Assembly: GCA_030770535.1 (NCBI GenBank)
Contig: JASVEC010000002.1
Location: forward strand, 2,170,001 to 2,234,000
DNA length: 64,000 bases
Direction: 5' to 3'
Source: Batkoa obscura
Taxonomy: Eukaryota > Entomophthoromycota > Entomophthoromycetes > Entomophthorales > Batkoaceae
In this document: positions 25,741-38,472 of the stretch, piece after piece
How the letters are laid out: every line of letters begins with the position of its first letter
Position numbering within the stretch: position 1 is the stretch's first letter
The notes under the pieces: model-generated
The model's input: the letters and a program-made list of their open reading frames with translations, nothing else
Database searches by the model: none
What the model was told of the DNA's origin: nothing
Made by a program: the position numbers and the translations under genes

Positions 25741-25880
25741 ATGAGTAGGCTGGAGACCAAACCCACATTCTTTACAGTTATTGAAGAATCTTCTATATTA
25801 CTTCATAGCTACTTGTTTTAATATGCCAACTTTAAACATGTGTCCAATGATACAACCCAATTCTAAAATGAAATTATTGG
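25741..25880 (+). pseudogene. Possible relic of an ACBP exon
   Basis: The 17-nt word TATGCCAACTTTAAACA at about 25833 is identical to part of ACBP exon 2 (about 26193), and the surrounding 60-70 bp can be loosely aligned, including a following GTAAG where the ACBP exon ends. This could be a decayed duplicate of the adjacent gene; a chance match is not excluded. Confidence 0.35.
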
Positions 25881-26054
25881 TAAGTTAGCTCGTAATAATT
25901 TTAACCGACAAATCAAATTTTGTTATTCAGAAATATTTAGGACTTAAACAACGGAGAATTGGCTTACGTGGACATTTTAAGGATATTAATAAATTCTTGA
26001 AGTGAAAAGTATATAAACGTAAGTAATAGAATTACAGTTAGTTTTTTAATAACA

Positions 26055-26470
26055 ATGTCTGGAAATAGTGTAAGTGAATAATGCTAGGTGTTAAATTCAG
26101 ATATTAATCTTATTTTAGGCCGAATTCAACAAAGCTGCTGAGGATGTCAAGAACCTCAAAACAAAGCCAGGAAATGATGAGATGCTCACAGTTTATGCCA
26201 ACTTTAAACAAGCTACCGTTGGTGATGTAAATACTGGTAAGGGAATTTAGTTTTTCGTCTAAAAAAGTATTAAACTGGACATAGATAAACCAACTGGTAT
26301 GTTTGACCTTGCTGGTAAAGCTAAATGGGATGCTTGGAATAACCTCAAAGGTAAAATTTTATCTATTTAGTTGTATTTTTTATTAAATTATTTTCATAGG
26401 AACCTCAAAAGAGGCTGCTGAAGCTAAATATATTGAATTTGTTAAAGAACTTCAAGCTAAATATAATTAA
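26055..26470 (+). CDS. ACB1: Acyl-CoA-binding protein, about 86 aa
   Basis: Four exons (26055-26069, 26119-26236, 26285-26350, 26400-26470) give a four-helix ACBP that binds medium- to long-chain acyl-CoA esters in the cytosol and donates them to lipid enzymes. Family landmarks: [11 protein letters not shown] in helix 1, the [14 protein letters not shown] segment with the ligand-contacting Tyr and Lys, [18 protein letters not shown], and [15 protein letters not shown]. Length equals the standard single-domain form. The first coding exon is only five codons. No signal peptide or membrane helix. Confidence 0.96.
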
Positions 26471-27106
26471 GTTGTCTTAAAATAAATTGACTTACTAATT
26501 ATGTAGTATTTTTTTAAATTATATATTCTTTTCAAGCTTTATTTAAACTATATCTAATCACCTGCTTTAGCGAGCATAATAGTTGTATTTTATTACATTA
26601 CCCATCTGATATTAGAAAGTACTATTTGTTTAAAGTGAAAGCCAAACAAGTAGGGTATATTTGTTAAAAGAGTAGCACTCCTGTTTAATTAACTTAGTAT
26701 AGTTGTCGAAAGAGTATTAATGATTAAATTCACTGTCTTTTGTGTACTACCTAGACATATAACATATAAAATCTTCTTCTTATGTAAAAATTCTTAATAG
26801 TAATAATTATACTGCTTAAATAGATATTTGATACGTTTATATTGGTGTTAAAAATAATCAAATAATCAAATAATTTTTAATTTGCTCTAACTTTAAATTA
26901 CTTTATGGTTAATATAACTAGAATTAATATTAAATCATAGGCTATCGAAATTTATGTCAATTTGAGAAATTTGAAATTCGCAGTTATCTTATTTTACTAA
27001 AATTTAAGTTATAACCTTATCAAAAATAAAAATATCATTTTTTATTTTTCATGTCACAACCTTAATTACTAAGCAGGAACTAACATTGTTTAATTAATAT
27101 TTAAAG
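26471..27106. other. Intergenic ACBP-Raptor
   Basis: AT-rich; no gene, repeat or clear regulatory motif recognised. Confidence 0.5.
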
Positions 27107-30100
27107 ATGGACACTAGCTCACATTCAGATTCAATTCAAGTCACAAGGCATGGCTTAGACGACTCCCCAGAAGAAAAATTAGACTTTATGGATAACCTTT
27201 TTAGGCTATATTATTGTTTGAAGAGGCATGATTCTCTATATAACAAAGAGTTCAGAATTGAAAAGGGAAGTAACCCAAAAATTAATATTCAAGATTGGAG
27301 GCTTGGCGATAAGCAAAAAACGGTTTCAGTTGCCCTCGTATTATGTTTAAATATAGGCGTCGATCCCCCAGATGTCGTAAAAACGAGTCCTTGTGCTAAA
27401 CTAGAATGTTGGATAGACCCATACTCGCTTCCTGCTTCAAAAGCTTTGGATGCCATCAGTAAGAATCTTCAGCAACAATATGAGGTTTGGCAACCAAGGG
27501 CTAGATATAAGCCATTTTTAGACCCAACTGTTGAAGATACTAAGAAGCTGTGCTGTTCTTTAAGAAGAAGCTCAAAAGATGAAAGGATCTTATTCCATTA
27601 TAATGGCCATGGGGTTCCTAAACCTACAAACAGTGGTGAAATTTGGGTTTTCAATAAAACATACACTCAATATATACCCATTTCTATCCTTGATTTACAA
27701 TCATGGCTCGGCTCACCTTGTATGTATGTGTATGATTGTTCTTCAGCAGGTAACATTATTAAATCATTCAAACGCTTTAATCAGCAGAGGGAGCAAGAAT
27801 CACATAGATTAAATAGTGATTCACGTTTTTCAAAGCCCCCATCTGCTTATGAAACTATTCAATTTGCAGCTTGTGATGCCAATGAAACTTTACCTATGAG
27901 TCCAGATTTGCCGGCAGATTTATTTTCATCTTGTCTTACGACACCTATCGAGATGGCAATGCGATGGTTTGTGATTAGAAATCCTTTAAAGATCAAAGTT
28001 ACTCCAGAAATGGTATTAAAGCTACCAGGAAGGCTAAATGATCGTAGGACTCCACTTGGAGATTTAAGTTGGGTATTTACATCAATAACAGATACTATAG
28101 CTTGGTCTTTATTACCTCCTTCTTTATTTACTAAATTGTTTCGTCAGGACTTGATGATGGCTGCCCTTTTTAGAAACTTTCTTTTGGCTGATCGTATTAT
28201 GAGAACACTAAAATGTCATCCTATCTCTGTTCCGAAACTTCCAGAAACTCATAATCATCCACTCTGGAAATCATGGGACATGGCTTTGGATTTATGTTTA
28301 TCTCAAATACCAGATTTAACTGCTGCTGAAGAAAATGGAGTGCCTTTTGAGTATAAAAATAGTCCTTTTTTTACTGAGCAATTAACTGCTTTTGAAATTT
28401 GGTTATCACAAGCTCAAGTAAAACAGAATATGCCTGAACAATTGCCTATTGTCCTTCAAGTTTTATTATCACAAATCCATCGAGCTAGAGCTTTAAAATT
28501 ACTTAGTAAATTTTTTGATTTGGGATTATGGGCCATCAATGCTGCACTTTTGGTAGGTATTTTCCCATATGTACTAAAATTGCTTCAATCCCCAGCAGTA
28601 GAGCTTAAACCCTCCCTTACTTTTATTTGGGCTCGTATAATGCCAGTCGATAACTCATGTCAAAATGACTTGCTTAAAGATAATGGGTATCTGTATTTTA
28701 TAGATTTACTTAAACCTGATACAATCCATTCGTTTGCTGATCTCTCAAGAAATCGAGCTGAGTGTGCAGTAATTTTAGCCTTTTTCTGTAAAGATTTCCC
28801 AGTTGGAAAGCAATCCTGCTTAAAGCATAACATTTTAAGCATTGCTGTTCATCACTTTACAGACCATCATCCTATTTTAAGACAATGGATCTGCATCATG
28901 TTAGGTCAAATTTGGAAGTCATGTGATGATGCTAAATGGGCAGCATTTGAACTTTCAATTCATGAGAGTTTGATTTCTCTATTAAGAGATCCAATACCTG
29001 AGGTTAGAGCGGCAGCAGTCTATGCTTTGTCAACTTTGTTTGAAATTGAGTTACATAAATCAGATCAAATACAACATATAGAGCATAGTATAGCTATTTC
29101 TTTAATTCCACTTGCTAATGATGGTTCACCTATTGTTAGAAAAGAATGGGTAGTTTTTATTTCACAGTTTATTTATAGATATAAAGACAATTTCCTTTCC
29201 ATTGCACTTGAAACGATTGAAGAGGATGATTCTTTTACTATAGCCAAGCCAACAGAAGATAAATCTCAACCTGGAACACCAAAACCAAATCGCTCTAAAG
29301 TATCTCATAAACATACAACACCGGAAAATGAAAGAGAAACAACTGACAAGACAAATTCTTTACATCATAATCCTGAAGAAGATTCAAATAAATTAATATA
29401 TAATTTAATTTGGAAATTATTGTTAATTTTAACTTTAGATGCAATGCCTCAGATTGCTCAAGCTGCTCAAGCGGTAGTAGATCAAGTTCATTATGTTATG
29501 GTCTCCACTAAGGTTTCTGAGAAAGTTGCAAATTCATTATTACATTTAACGCCTCCATCATCTCCTACTTTAAACTCTGGTACATTCAACAGCCCAAATT
29601 TATCACCACAACCGCCAAATGGCTCAAGGAGATCCCAACTTGCTAATACACTTAGGAGATCTGCATCCTACTCATTAAGAAGTTTATATAATTTCGGATC
29701 AACTAGTGATACAGAAATAGCTGTTTCAAAAGACAAAGGTTCATCGTCTTCTTTAAACCAATTAACATCCACAATTCAAAATTTAAATATTAATGAAGAT
29801 ACAGATCTATCTATGATTTTATCGACACCAGAGCAAGTGAATGGGACCGAATTAGCAACCATAAAATCATTCTATCTTGATTGGTGTGCAAAATGTTTTA
29901 TTGAGCCCCATTTAATCGTGGCTGAAAATGAAGAGCCAGGTAGTAAGGTGTACCATCAAAGATTATGGAGAAGGTATAGAAATGATAAAGTAGTAACTGA
30001 AACTGAACAACAATATCCCAAAGCGAACCAAACTAGATGGACTACCGAATTTAAAAATTTACAAAATGAAAACCAACCCAATAACGTACTCTTTCATCGA

Positions 30101-31362
30101 TATGATAATATATTAATAGCCTCAGATGAAAGGAATTATATTAGCGTATGGAATTGGGAAGAATCTATTCGACTTAATAAGTTTCGTATCTTTGATTCAG
30201 GTTCAATTGGAGTATCTAGTTTAAAATTAATTAATGAAGAAGATGATGCTATTCTTGCAGTAGCAGCTAATGATGGTAATGTTAGCCTTTATCAGAATTA
30301 TTCAGAATCAGCAAAACTGGTTTCTGGGTTTAGAGCACATAGTGAACTACAAAGTACACGCAAATTACCAAAACATTTTGCTCCTCAACAATCTCATCCT
30401 AGTATTGTTATGGAATGGCAGCAATCTAAAGGTAACTTGATTGTTGGTGGAGAACCGTCTTCACTTAGAATTTGGGATGTGGCTTCAGAGAGAATTTCTA
30501 TGGTATTTAAATTTATTTTATTTGATAACTAATATTAACTTTACATAAAGGACTTACCCACCCGTTCAACAATTGGTATCACTTCACTTACCTCGGATAG
30601 GGTAGGGGGCTATTTTTTAACTGCTGGATTCCAAGATGGTTCAGTCAGAGCTTATGATAGTAGACTTCCACCAAGAGAAAGGTAATTTTATGTTTAGTGA
30701 TTTTTTATTTACTTTTTGAAACTTAAAAATTTTCAGTATGATTCGATGCTGGAGAGAACACCATTCAGTTGTAGTAGGATGTCATCTACAACTTGCTTCT
30801 TCAAGAGAATTGGTTACAGCTAGGTAAGACCAAAATATTTGTAGCAATATATAAATTAATGAAAAAATAGTTCTGCTGGCGAAATCAAACTATGGGATTT
30901 AAGATCAGATGTTTCATTACAAGCGTTTACGAATAAAACAGGAATCACATCGTTTGCAGTTCATGATCAAGTACCTTTAGTAGCAACGTAAGTTTTTTAA
31001 ATTAAACAATGATTTTTTAAAAAAAATTATTTAGTGGTACAGCCCAACATGGAGCTTCAGTCTATACAATGGATGGTCAACACCTTGGAACCACTTTCCA
31101 TTATCAAGGGGCTTCTGGTTTACTATTAAGTCAACGTATAGCACCCATTTATAGTTTAAATTTCCATCCTAGTCGAATGGTATTAGCCACTGGCTCTGGT
31201 GGTGGCATCTCAGGTCCTTTTAGTACTCCAATCGATCGCTCTTCCAACATCTCATTATTTTCGTGGGATTCGCCAGTGTTTGATAATAATAGTCATAGTG
31301 CTGAAGCTGGATTTACAGCTTCTTATAATACATCACAGCTTTTAAGTGAAAGTAATTTTTAG
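27107..31362 (+). CDS. KOG1: Raptor (Kog1/Mip1), TORC1 scaffold, about 1,352 aa
   Basis: Raptor is the TORC1 subunit that recruits substrates to TOR kinase and docks the complex to Rag GTPases. Exons are 27107-30502, 30551-30681, 30737-30823, 30871-30987 and 31035-31362; frames join exactly. The conserved N-terminal caspase-like domain occupies roughly residues 55-330 (SVALVLCLNIGVDPPD, then ILFHYNGHGVPKPT, then CMYVYDCSSAGNI). HEAT repeats follow (LPIVLQVLLSQIHRARAL, RDPIPEVRAAAVYALSTLFE). A low-complexity Ser/Thr/Pro linker at about 720-900 may be phosphorylated. C-terminal WD40 repeats include RIWDVASERI and EIKLWDLRSD. The first exon is 3.4 kb without an intron and all four introns lie in the WD40 region, unlike the evenly interrupted neighbours. 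Confidence 0.98.
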
Positions 31363-33076
31363 AGTATGGTGCGTTAGTGTTTATAGTTGAAGTGAGTAGT
31401 TTTTGAAGACTGTATTGCTTGATGTTGAAATATCGCTGAAATCGATATGAGTTGTTTTTTTAAGTGGAAGATACCTTAGTTGAGATGAAATTTTTAATAT
31501 ACAAAGCTTTTTTTTAGTTTATACGGTTTTATGTATCTGTGAAGGATTTTATAAATACTAGAAGTAGTATATTTTTTGGTTTTTTTAGTTTTAATGAAAA
31601 TAGCGCTTTCTAATAGAAATTTAGATATTATTTAATGATTAGCTTATTTATTAAGTTTAACTTAGTTTAATAAAATCAAGAAAAATTATTAAATAAAATT
31701 TGGATAAATTTATTACTAACAAAACGAATTATGAAATAATTTATACATTTGATTAAATTATAGACTTGTTTTAAGTAAAATTAAAATAACAAAACTTAAA
31801 TTTATAGATTTTTACCATTTTAGGTTTAGATACCCAATCTTAACGTTAAGTTTGATTTAAATTTAGGTTAAATCTAATTTTAATAAAAAAAATCTCAAAC
31901 AATCGACCCGCCCCTTAAATTACGTTGTCTTTATCAAATTCTCAGAAGTTTTAAAAAGTAAAAGTAAAAAGTAAAAAGTAAAAAATAAACTGGTGATGAG
32001 ATGTATACAAATCTAGAATTAAACAAATTTTAAGTTTTTCCATAGCCTAACGATAATCGAAATTAAACAAAAAAATCTAAAAAATAAAAATGAAACTATC
32101 GACTAAGAGATAAACAAGTGGAACAAATGCTTCGCCAATGTATCATTTGTATAAGGTTTTATTAAATTGAGATTATTAATAAAACTATAGTTACTAAATA
32201 GCCAAATAAATTAAATTGTTTAAAACTAATAACAATATAATAGAAAATAATAAAAAACTATAAAAACATCTCAATTCCTTAGTCTAACAATTTTTTTCAA
32301 CGTCTAAAAAAATCGAATTTTTTTTGCCACTTAACAAGAATATACTATAGTGATCTGGAATTATCACCTTTTGCGACTATATAATTTAGACAATTTTAAG
32401 GTATTTTTATTATATTTGAGTATTATTATAAATAAGAAGATCAATTGTTTCCCTATCAGTTAAGTTGATTCAAGCTTTTAAAATTTCCTTTGCCTCAACT
32501 TAATTTATTCGGCCAATTTCCAACTTTTTTTTTGAGGGTTAAAAATCTCCTCTCTTACTCAATAACTTATTCCAATTAATAGTTACATTGAATTGACTAC
32601 CCAATTTGGAATTTAGCATACAACTTAAACAATTAACGGTTTCTTCAATTATTCAATTGTTCAATATATATATGTAATTTTATACATGCTTAAAATCAAT
32701 AAAATAGTTCAATTACAATAATAATGTTACATATGTTTATTATAATTACTAATGCTTAACATTTACATTAATATTTCAATTAACTCATTAATTAAAATTC
32801 AATATTTAACAATTTGTTCCTTCTTTTTAAGTTAAATAACCAGCTTTAATTGGCTGATCAATAAAACGATAGTTTTCTAAGAATTCATTAGTTAGGTTAA
32901 TTTAATTGGATAGAATCTTGAATCAACTTAAGTAATTGGATGAAACATTAAGCTAACATCAACTGATAAGCTAAAACTTAACTTAATTTATAATTTCAAC
33001 TAATTTTTTTTCACTTGAACATTTTTACTAATCTCTACTTCATTTTTCAAGGATAAAATAATAAAAATAATAAAGT
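31363..33076. other. Intergenic Raptor-Rac
   Basis: 1.7 kb of AT-rich DNA. There is a short AAAAGT run at about 31955-31985. No coding signal; the last several hundred bases may hold the Rac promoter and 5' UTR. Confidence 0.5.
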
Positions 33077-33856
<780 letters not shown>

Positions 33857-35399
33857 ATTGAAGTTTTTTCATAAAAAAGCTTTAAGCGATTAAAATCAAT
33901 TTACACTACTACAATCTCTCTCTATGTCGAAAGTCTTATAATGGATATTTATGGAACGTTATAAATAAAGATAATTTTTTATTTTGGAATGTACCTTTTT
34001 GATTGAATGTTTACTCCAATTTTATGTGGCTTATTGTTTGTTTTTAAGTGATGTTCTGTTGCGTTTTATTTTTTTTAACCGTTTAGTATTACTCTTTGAA
34101 TAATGGTTTTTAAGCTAAGTTTCCTTCTGTTTTAATACAATATAAATACCATATAGGATTTGCTAATTTAAATTTATTAATATCATTTAACATACTTATT
34201 TTAATGAGATGATACATAGATAATTTTTCAGTATTAACTAATTTGACCTAAGAATTTAGTTTAAATCTATAAGGTTGTACTAAGTATTAAAAGGATATTA
34301 ATAGAATAGAGCTGTGTGTACAGATTATGAATTTCAAGACAATTAAATCAAATTAAGAATAAATACTAATATTCTATTTTTTACATCTAGAACAATAATA
34401 AAAATACCTAAGAGTTTGAAATAAAGTAAAAATTTATTTAAGTTTTGCTATGAATTTCCTTGAAACATAAAGCCTTGTATTTAATAGTTAATAAACCTTT
34501 GTATATTTATTTACATTCAGCTAATTTAATGGAATATGTATAATGTCAAAAACAAATCAATCGTTTATTCATACATATAGTAATAACTTAATATTTTTCT
34601 ATCATGAAATCAGCTATAAACTTAGATCACCTATCAATATGAACTATCTATTCACAACAACCCTTAACATCTAATACATTCTACTTAAACTTATATATAA
34701 TCTAAACGACATTTGATTTGTTAGTTGTATTAAATTCGATAAGTTAGTTAAGACTAAAAGATACTAATACTAAAATTTAATTATTATTAATGTATATGAC
34801 GGAGATAAAAAAGCTACTGATATTGAATTTTTTAATTAAGGATTTTTAGATGGGAATAGAAGAATTAACTGATGGGCTTTATATATACATATTATAGCTA
34901 AAACTATATAGACGAGAATTGAGACAGAGATGGGTTGAAATCCATAGATTGAAATTAATTCAAAGTTTATTTTAGAGTGTTTTTTAGAATAGAAAAGTGA
35001 TTAGTTATATTTTGAAATAAGCCACTTAATTCTATAACACTTATGTGATAACGGAATATTAACTTTGACTTCTAATTTTAATGTTTTAATAACTATATAA
35101 TGAATCATTGATAATGATGATTAACTTCTATTTAGATTATTACATATACAAATAGGCTTTAATACATTACTTATATTACAACCTTTTTTTATTTAAGAAT
35201 TTTACTAGCAATCTTTCCACTCAAATAGCGTTTGAAAAGGGAGAAAGTGATGAAATCAAAAAACATTACAAATTGATAGCTCTCTCAGCCTATAAAAAGA
35301 AGTAACATTAAAATTTTTCGATAAAATCTGATCACTCATTAAAAACTTCAATTAAATCAAGAATTCTTAGAATTACATTTTACTTTTAATTAATAAGAG
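33857..35399. other. Intergenic Rac-ALG10, one worn MITE
   Basis: No gene seen. A degenerate MITE lies at 35177-35267, about 130 nt before the ALG10 start codon. Confidence 0.5.
35177..35267 (-). mobile_element. Degenerate MITE upstream of ALG10
   Basis: Retains ATTTAAGAATTTTACTAGCA, CCACTCAAATAGCGTTTG and TGATGAAATCAAAAAACAT, but the TGGGGATG termini have worn away. Confidence 0.7.
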
Positions 35400-37505
35400 A
35401 TGAAAAAACGATCCAAAGAAAGGTACGGGGAGATTGATAAAACTAATTTATTATTAGAATCTAAAGATATTTCAATGGCTTATTCAGATCCTGGGATTTC
35501 ATTAGATAGAATATTAAATGGTAATCTATATTAATCTTTAATTAAAATAAAAATTAATAATAAAATTTAACTCAGATCAAGACAACTCAATCTCATTAAA
35601 TCCACTTTCGCTTCCAGGTTTATCAAAAGTGATTCAAGAGACATTAACAAATCGATATCATTTGTTTTATTTTATAATCTATACTTTTCTATCTTTAAGT
35701 TTTCATTATCTTATAAATCAAAATTTAAGTCTACCTTATATGGATGAAATATTTCATATACCTCAAGTACAAAAGTATTGCAATGGGAATTACACAAATT
35801 ATGATCCAAAATTGACAACCCCACCTGGACTGTAAGTAATCTTTAGTATATTTTTATTTGTTTTATTAATCTATACTATTTTTAAAATAGATATTTATTA
35901 ACATTACCCTTCGCGTATATATTTAATTGTAATATAATAAGTTTAAGGTTATTTAATGTAATCCTGGGATTAAAATTATACTTCATAATAGCTGTTTTAT
36001 TAAAAACAATAGATTATCAATTTAATATAAAAAACAAAGAAGCAGAAAAGAATGACAAATTATTATCATTAATAACATTTACAATAAGTTTATTTCCAAT
36101 TAATTTTTTTTATCATCATTTATACTATACAGACACATTGTCAACTATTATTATTTTATTATCATTTCTATTATCATTATATAACTATCATTGGTGGAAC
36201 AATTTGGTAATAATTATTTGTTTGTTTATTTATATTATTTTTCTATAATTATCAAATTAAATTTTAATATTAGTTAGGATTATTATCATTAACAGTTCGG
36301 CAAACAAATATTATTTGGATGTTATTTATTATGATATTTGCAATTTGTTTAGAAGTTAATAAATTAGATAATAATAAAATTGTTAAAGAAAATAAAAATA
36401 AAGATAAAGAAGGAGTAACGAAATTATTATTGAATAAACCAAGTGAATTTTTTAAAGATGGCGGTAAGATTTTAGTTCTATTTTTAATATTTTTAATATT
36501 TTTAATAACAAATGGTTTTGTTTTATTATATTAATAGATAGAAAGATTCAATTATTACCAAAAGTAATTGAAATGTTAAAACAAAATTTTATTAATTTAT
36601 GTTTTAATGTAATATTACCATATAGTTTAATATTGTTTTCATTTGCTTCATTTATACTTTGGAATAAGGGAATAGTTTTAGGTAGAATTTATTACAATTT
36701 ATCATTTTATTGTTTATTGATTTGTTGATGTTAGGAGATAAATCGAACCATATTCCAACTTTACATTTTACACAATTATTTTATTTTTTAACTTTTACAT
36801 CCACTTTATTATGGCCATATCTATTAACTAGTCTCAGTATGTCTTCTATTTTAAATCATTTTTCACAATATATCCGTAGTTTTTTTAAAAGGTAAGTAGT
36901 TCATTTGATTTATTTAATATAAAAAATATACTCAATTTATCTATTCGATTTAGTTTTAAAATAATGCTATTAAATTTAATCTCATTATTTGTAATTTTAC
37001 TAATTATTCATAAGTTTACGTAAGTATTGACATTCATTTATAACATACCACTAAAGAAAACTAACCCAAACTTGTAAATAGCATACACCACCCCTTTTTA
37101 TTAAGTGATAATCGACACATTTCGTTTTATATTTGGAAAAACCTATTTCGATATCATCCATTGTTACCTTATCTTTATGCCCCATTATATCATTTCTTAA
37201 TCTATTCATGGTATCAAACACAATACCTTCCATCAACTAAACCCTTTTTATTATGGTTTGGTTATTTTTGTACAATTAGTTTATCTTTAATTCCATCCCC
37301 ATTATTAGAATTAAGATATTTTATATTACCTTTTCTATTTTTAAGGATTGTTTTATTACAGAACAAGAGACGATTGAATTGGTACAAAGTAATAACGGAA
37401 TTAACAATGTATTTAATATCAAATCTATGCATTGCTTATTTGTTTTTATTTAAACCTTTTTATTGGCCATCGGAACCTGGTATACTACAAAGGTTCATGT
37501 GGTAG
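35400..37505 (+). CDS. ALG10: ALG10/Die2 alpha-1,2-glucosyltransferase
   Basis: ALG10 adds the third and last glucose to the dolichol-linked oligosaccharide in the ER lumen, using dolichyl-phosphate-glucose. Several introns were resolved from frame (35521-35575; one at 35833 after the TTPPG motif; others near 36210-36273, 36466-36533, 36681-36737, 36894-36950 and 37021-37071). Signatures: YMDEIFHIPQVQKYC with the luminal acidic pair, DPKLTTPPGLY, YTDTLS, LTVRQTNIIW, GDKSNHIPTLHFTQLFYF, HPFLLSDNRHISFYIWKN and the C-terminal LQRFMW-stop. Many hydrophobic helices fit a GT-C fold membrane enzyme. An N-terminal soluble extension of about 80 residues (MKKRSKERYGEID onward) precedes the first helix and is unusual or possibly start-dependent. 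Confidence 0.93.
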
Positions 37506-37760
37506 ATTGAAGTGAAGAGTATTTGGTTTAGAAGTAAAACAAGTTATTAAATGTTTCTATGATTAGTATGGCATTTACAACCTTTTGTAAAGAAGTATAG
37601 TTATAGCAAGAAAAAAAGGAAGAATAAAGTAATAAAAGTAAATTGGTTTGAAATATTTCAGTATTCTTTAAAAAAAAATTAATTTTAGTACTTAATTTAA
37701 ATATAAATTAATTAAATTAGCATAAATAATATATCAAAGTATTAAAAAGTTGATAAAACA

Positions 37761-37815
37761 TATTTATATTTATATTTATATTTATATTTATATTTATATT
37801 TATATTTATATTTAA
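37761..37815. repeat. Microsatellite, 6-bp unit TATTTA
   Basis: About nine near-perfect copies of a 6-bp unit. Confidence 0.95.
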
Positions 37816-37915
37816 TACATATTTCGTTAAAAAATAAATTAGAACTAGTTAAATTCATAAATCAGAAATATTAATAAAAATGTTTAAATTACAAAAGAAG
37901 ATACTATATACTACA

Positions 37916-38050
37916 TGGGAGTATTTTTTTAAGCTCCATTACTTTTTCTATTTTTTAATATTGTTTGAGTGGAGAAATTGTTGGTTAAATTTCCGCTCAA
38001 ATAGTGCTTAAAGGATGGAAAAAGTAATAAAATCAAAAAAAACATCCCTA
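37916..38050. mobile_element. Snap-back MITE, 135 bp
   Basis: The left half reads L end TGGGAGTATTTTTTTAAGCT then TCCATTAC and TTGTTTGAGTGGAGAAATTG; the right half is its reverse complement (AAATTTCCGCTCAAATAGTG, GGATGGAAAAAGTAAT, AACATCCCTA). Two L arms thus face each other about a short loop near 37985, and the R end is missing. It would form a long hairpin. Confidence 0.82.
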
Positions 38051-38472
38051 TATTCTAATAGCTCAATGTGAATTACTAAAATAATTTTTTAAATACGTAT
38101 ATAAAAGTAAATCATCAAAATTTTGATTTATAAACTAAATTGTTATTATTGTTATTTTAATAGTTCATTTCTTGTTCTTTATTATACTTATAGCCATATA
38201 TACAATATCATAAAACTTACATGTACTCTATACTATGATTATTAATAACATTGACAGCTTGGTTCAAATTAGAAGAGTAAATTAAAATTAAAATTAAAAT
38301 TTAAAAAACCATAAACTTCCATTTTTATACTTTATTTAGGTTAATTAAAAAAAAGAGAAATATACGTATAAGGTATATTTTAACGTTCCACAAAAAGAAG
38401 CATTTAAGAAAAGCTAATAAAAAAAGGATAATGATAATAAACAACCAAGCTTCGCCTGATAGAAGACTTGCC

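Larger units (their letters stand above)
22977..26054. other. Long repeat-bearing intergenic region
   Basis: Upstream of the P450 (minus) and ACBP (plus). It holds four MITEs between 24154 and 24994, a partial MITE L end at about 24129-24150, and an ACBP-like relic near 25790-25880. Small open frames (23436-23618, 24599-24847) have no features of real genes. Confidence 0.5.
37506..38472. other. Intergenic ALG10-bZIP1, convergent
   Basis: Contains the microsatellite at 37761-37815 and a snap-back MITE at 37916-38050. The two flanking genes end towards each other. Confidence 0.6.
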
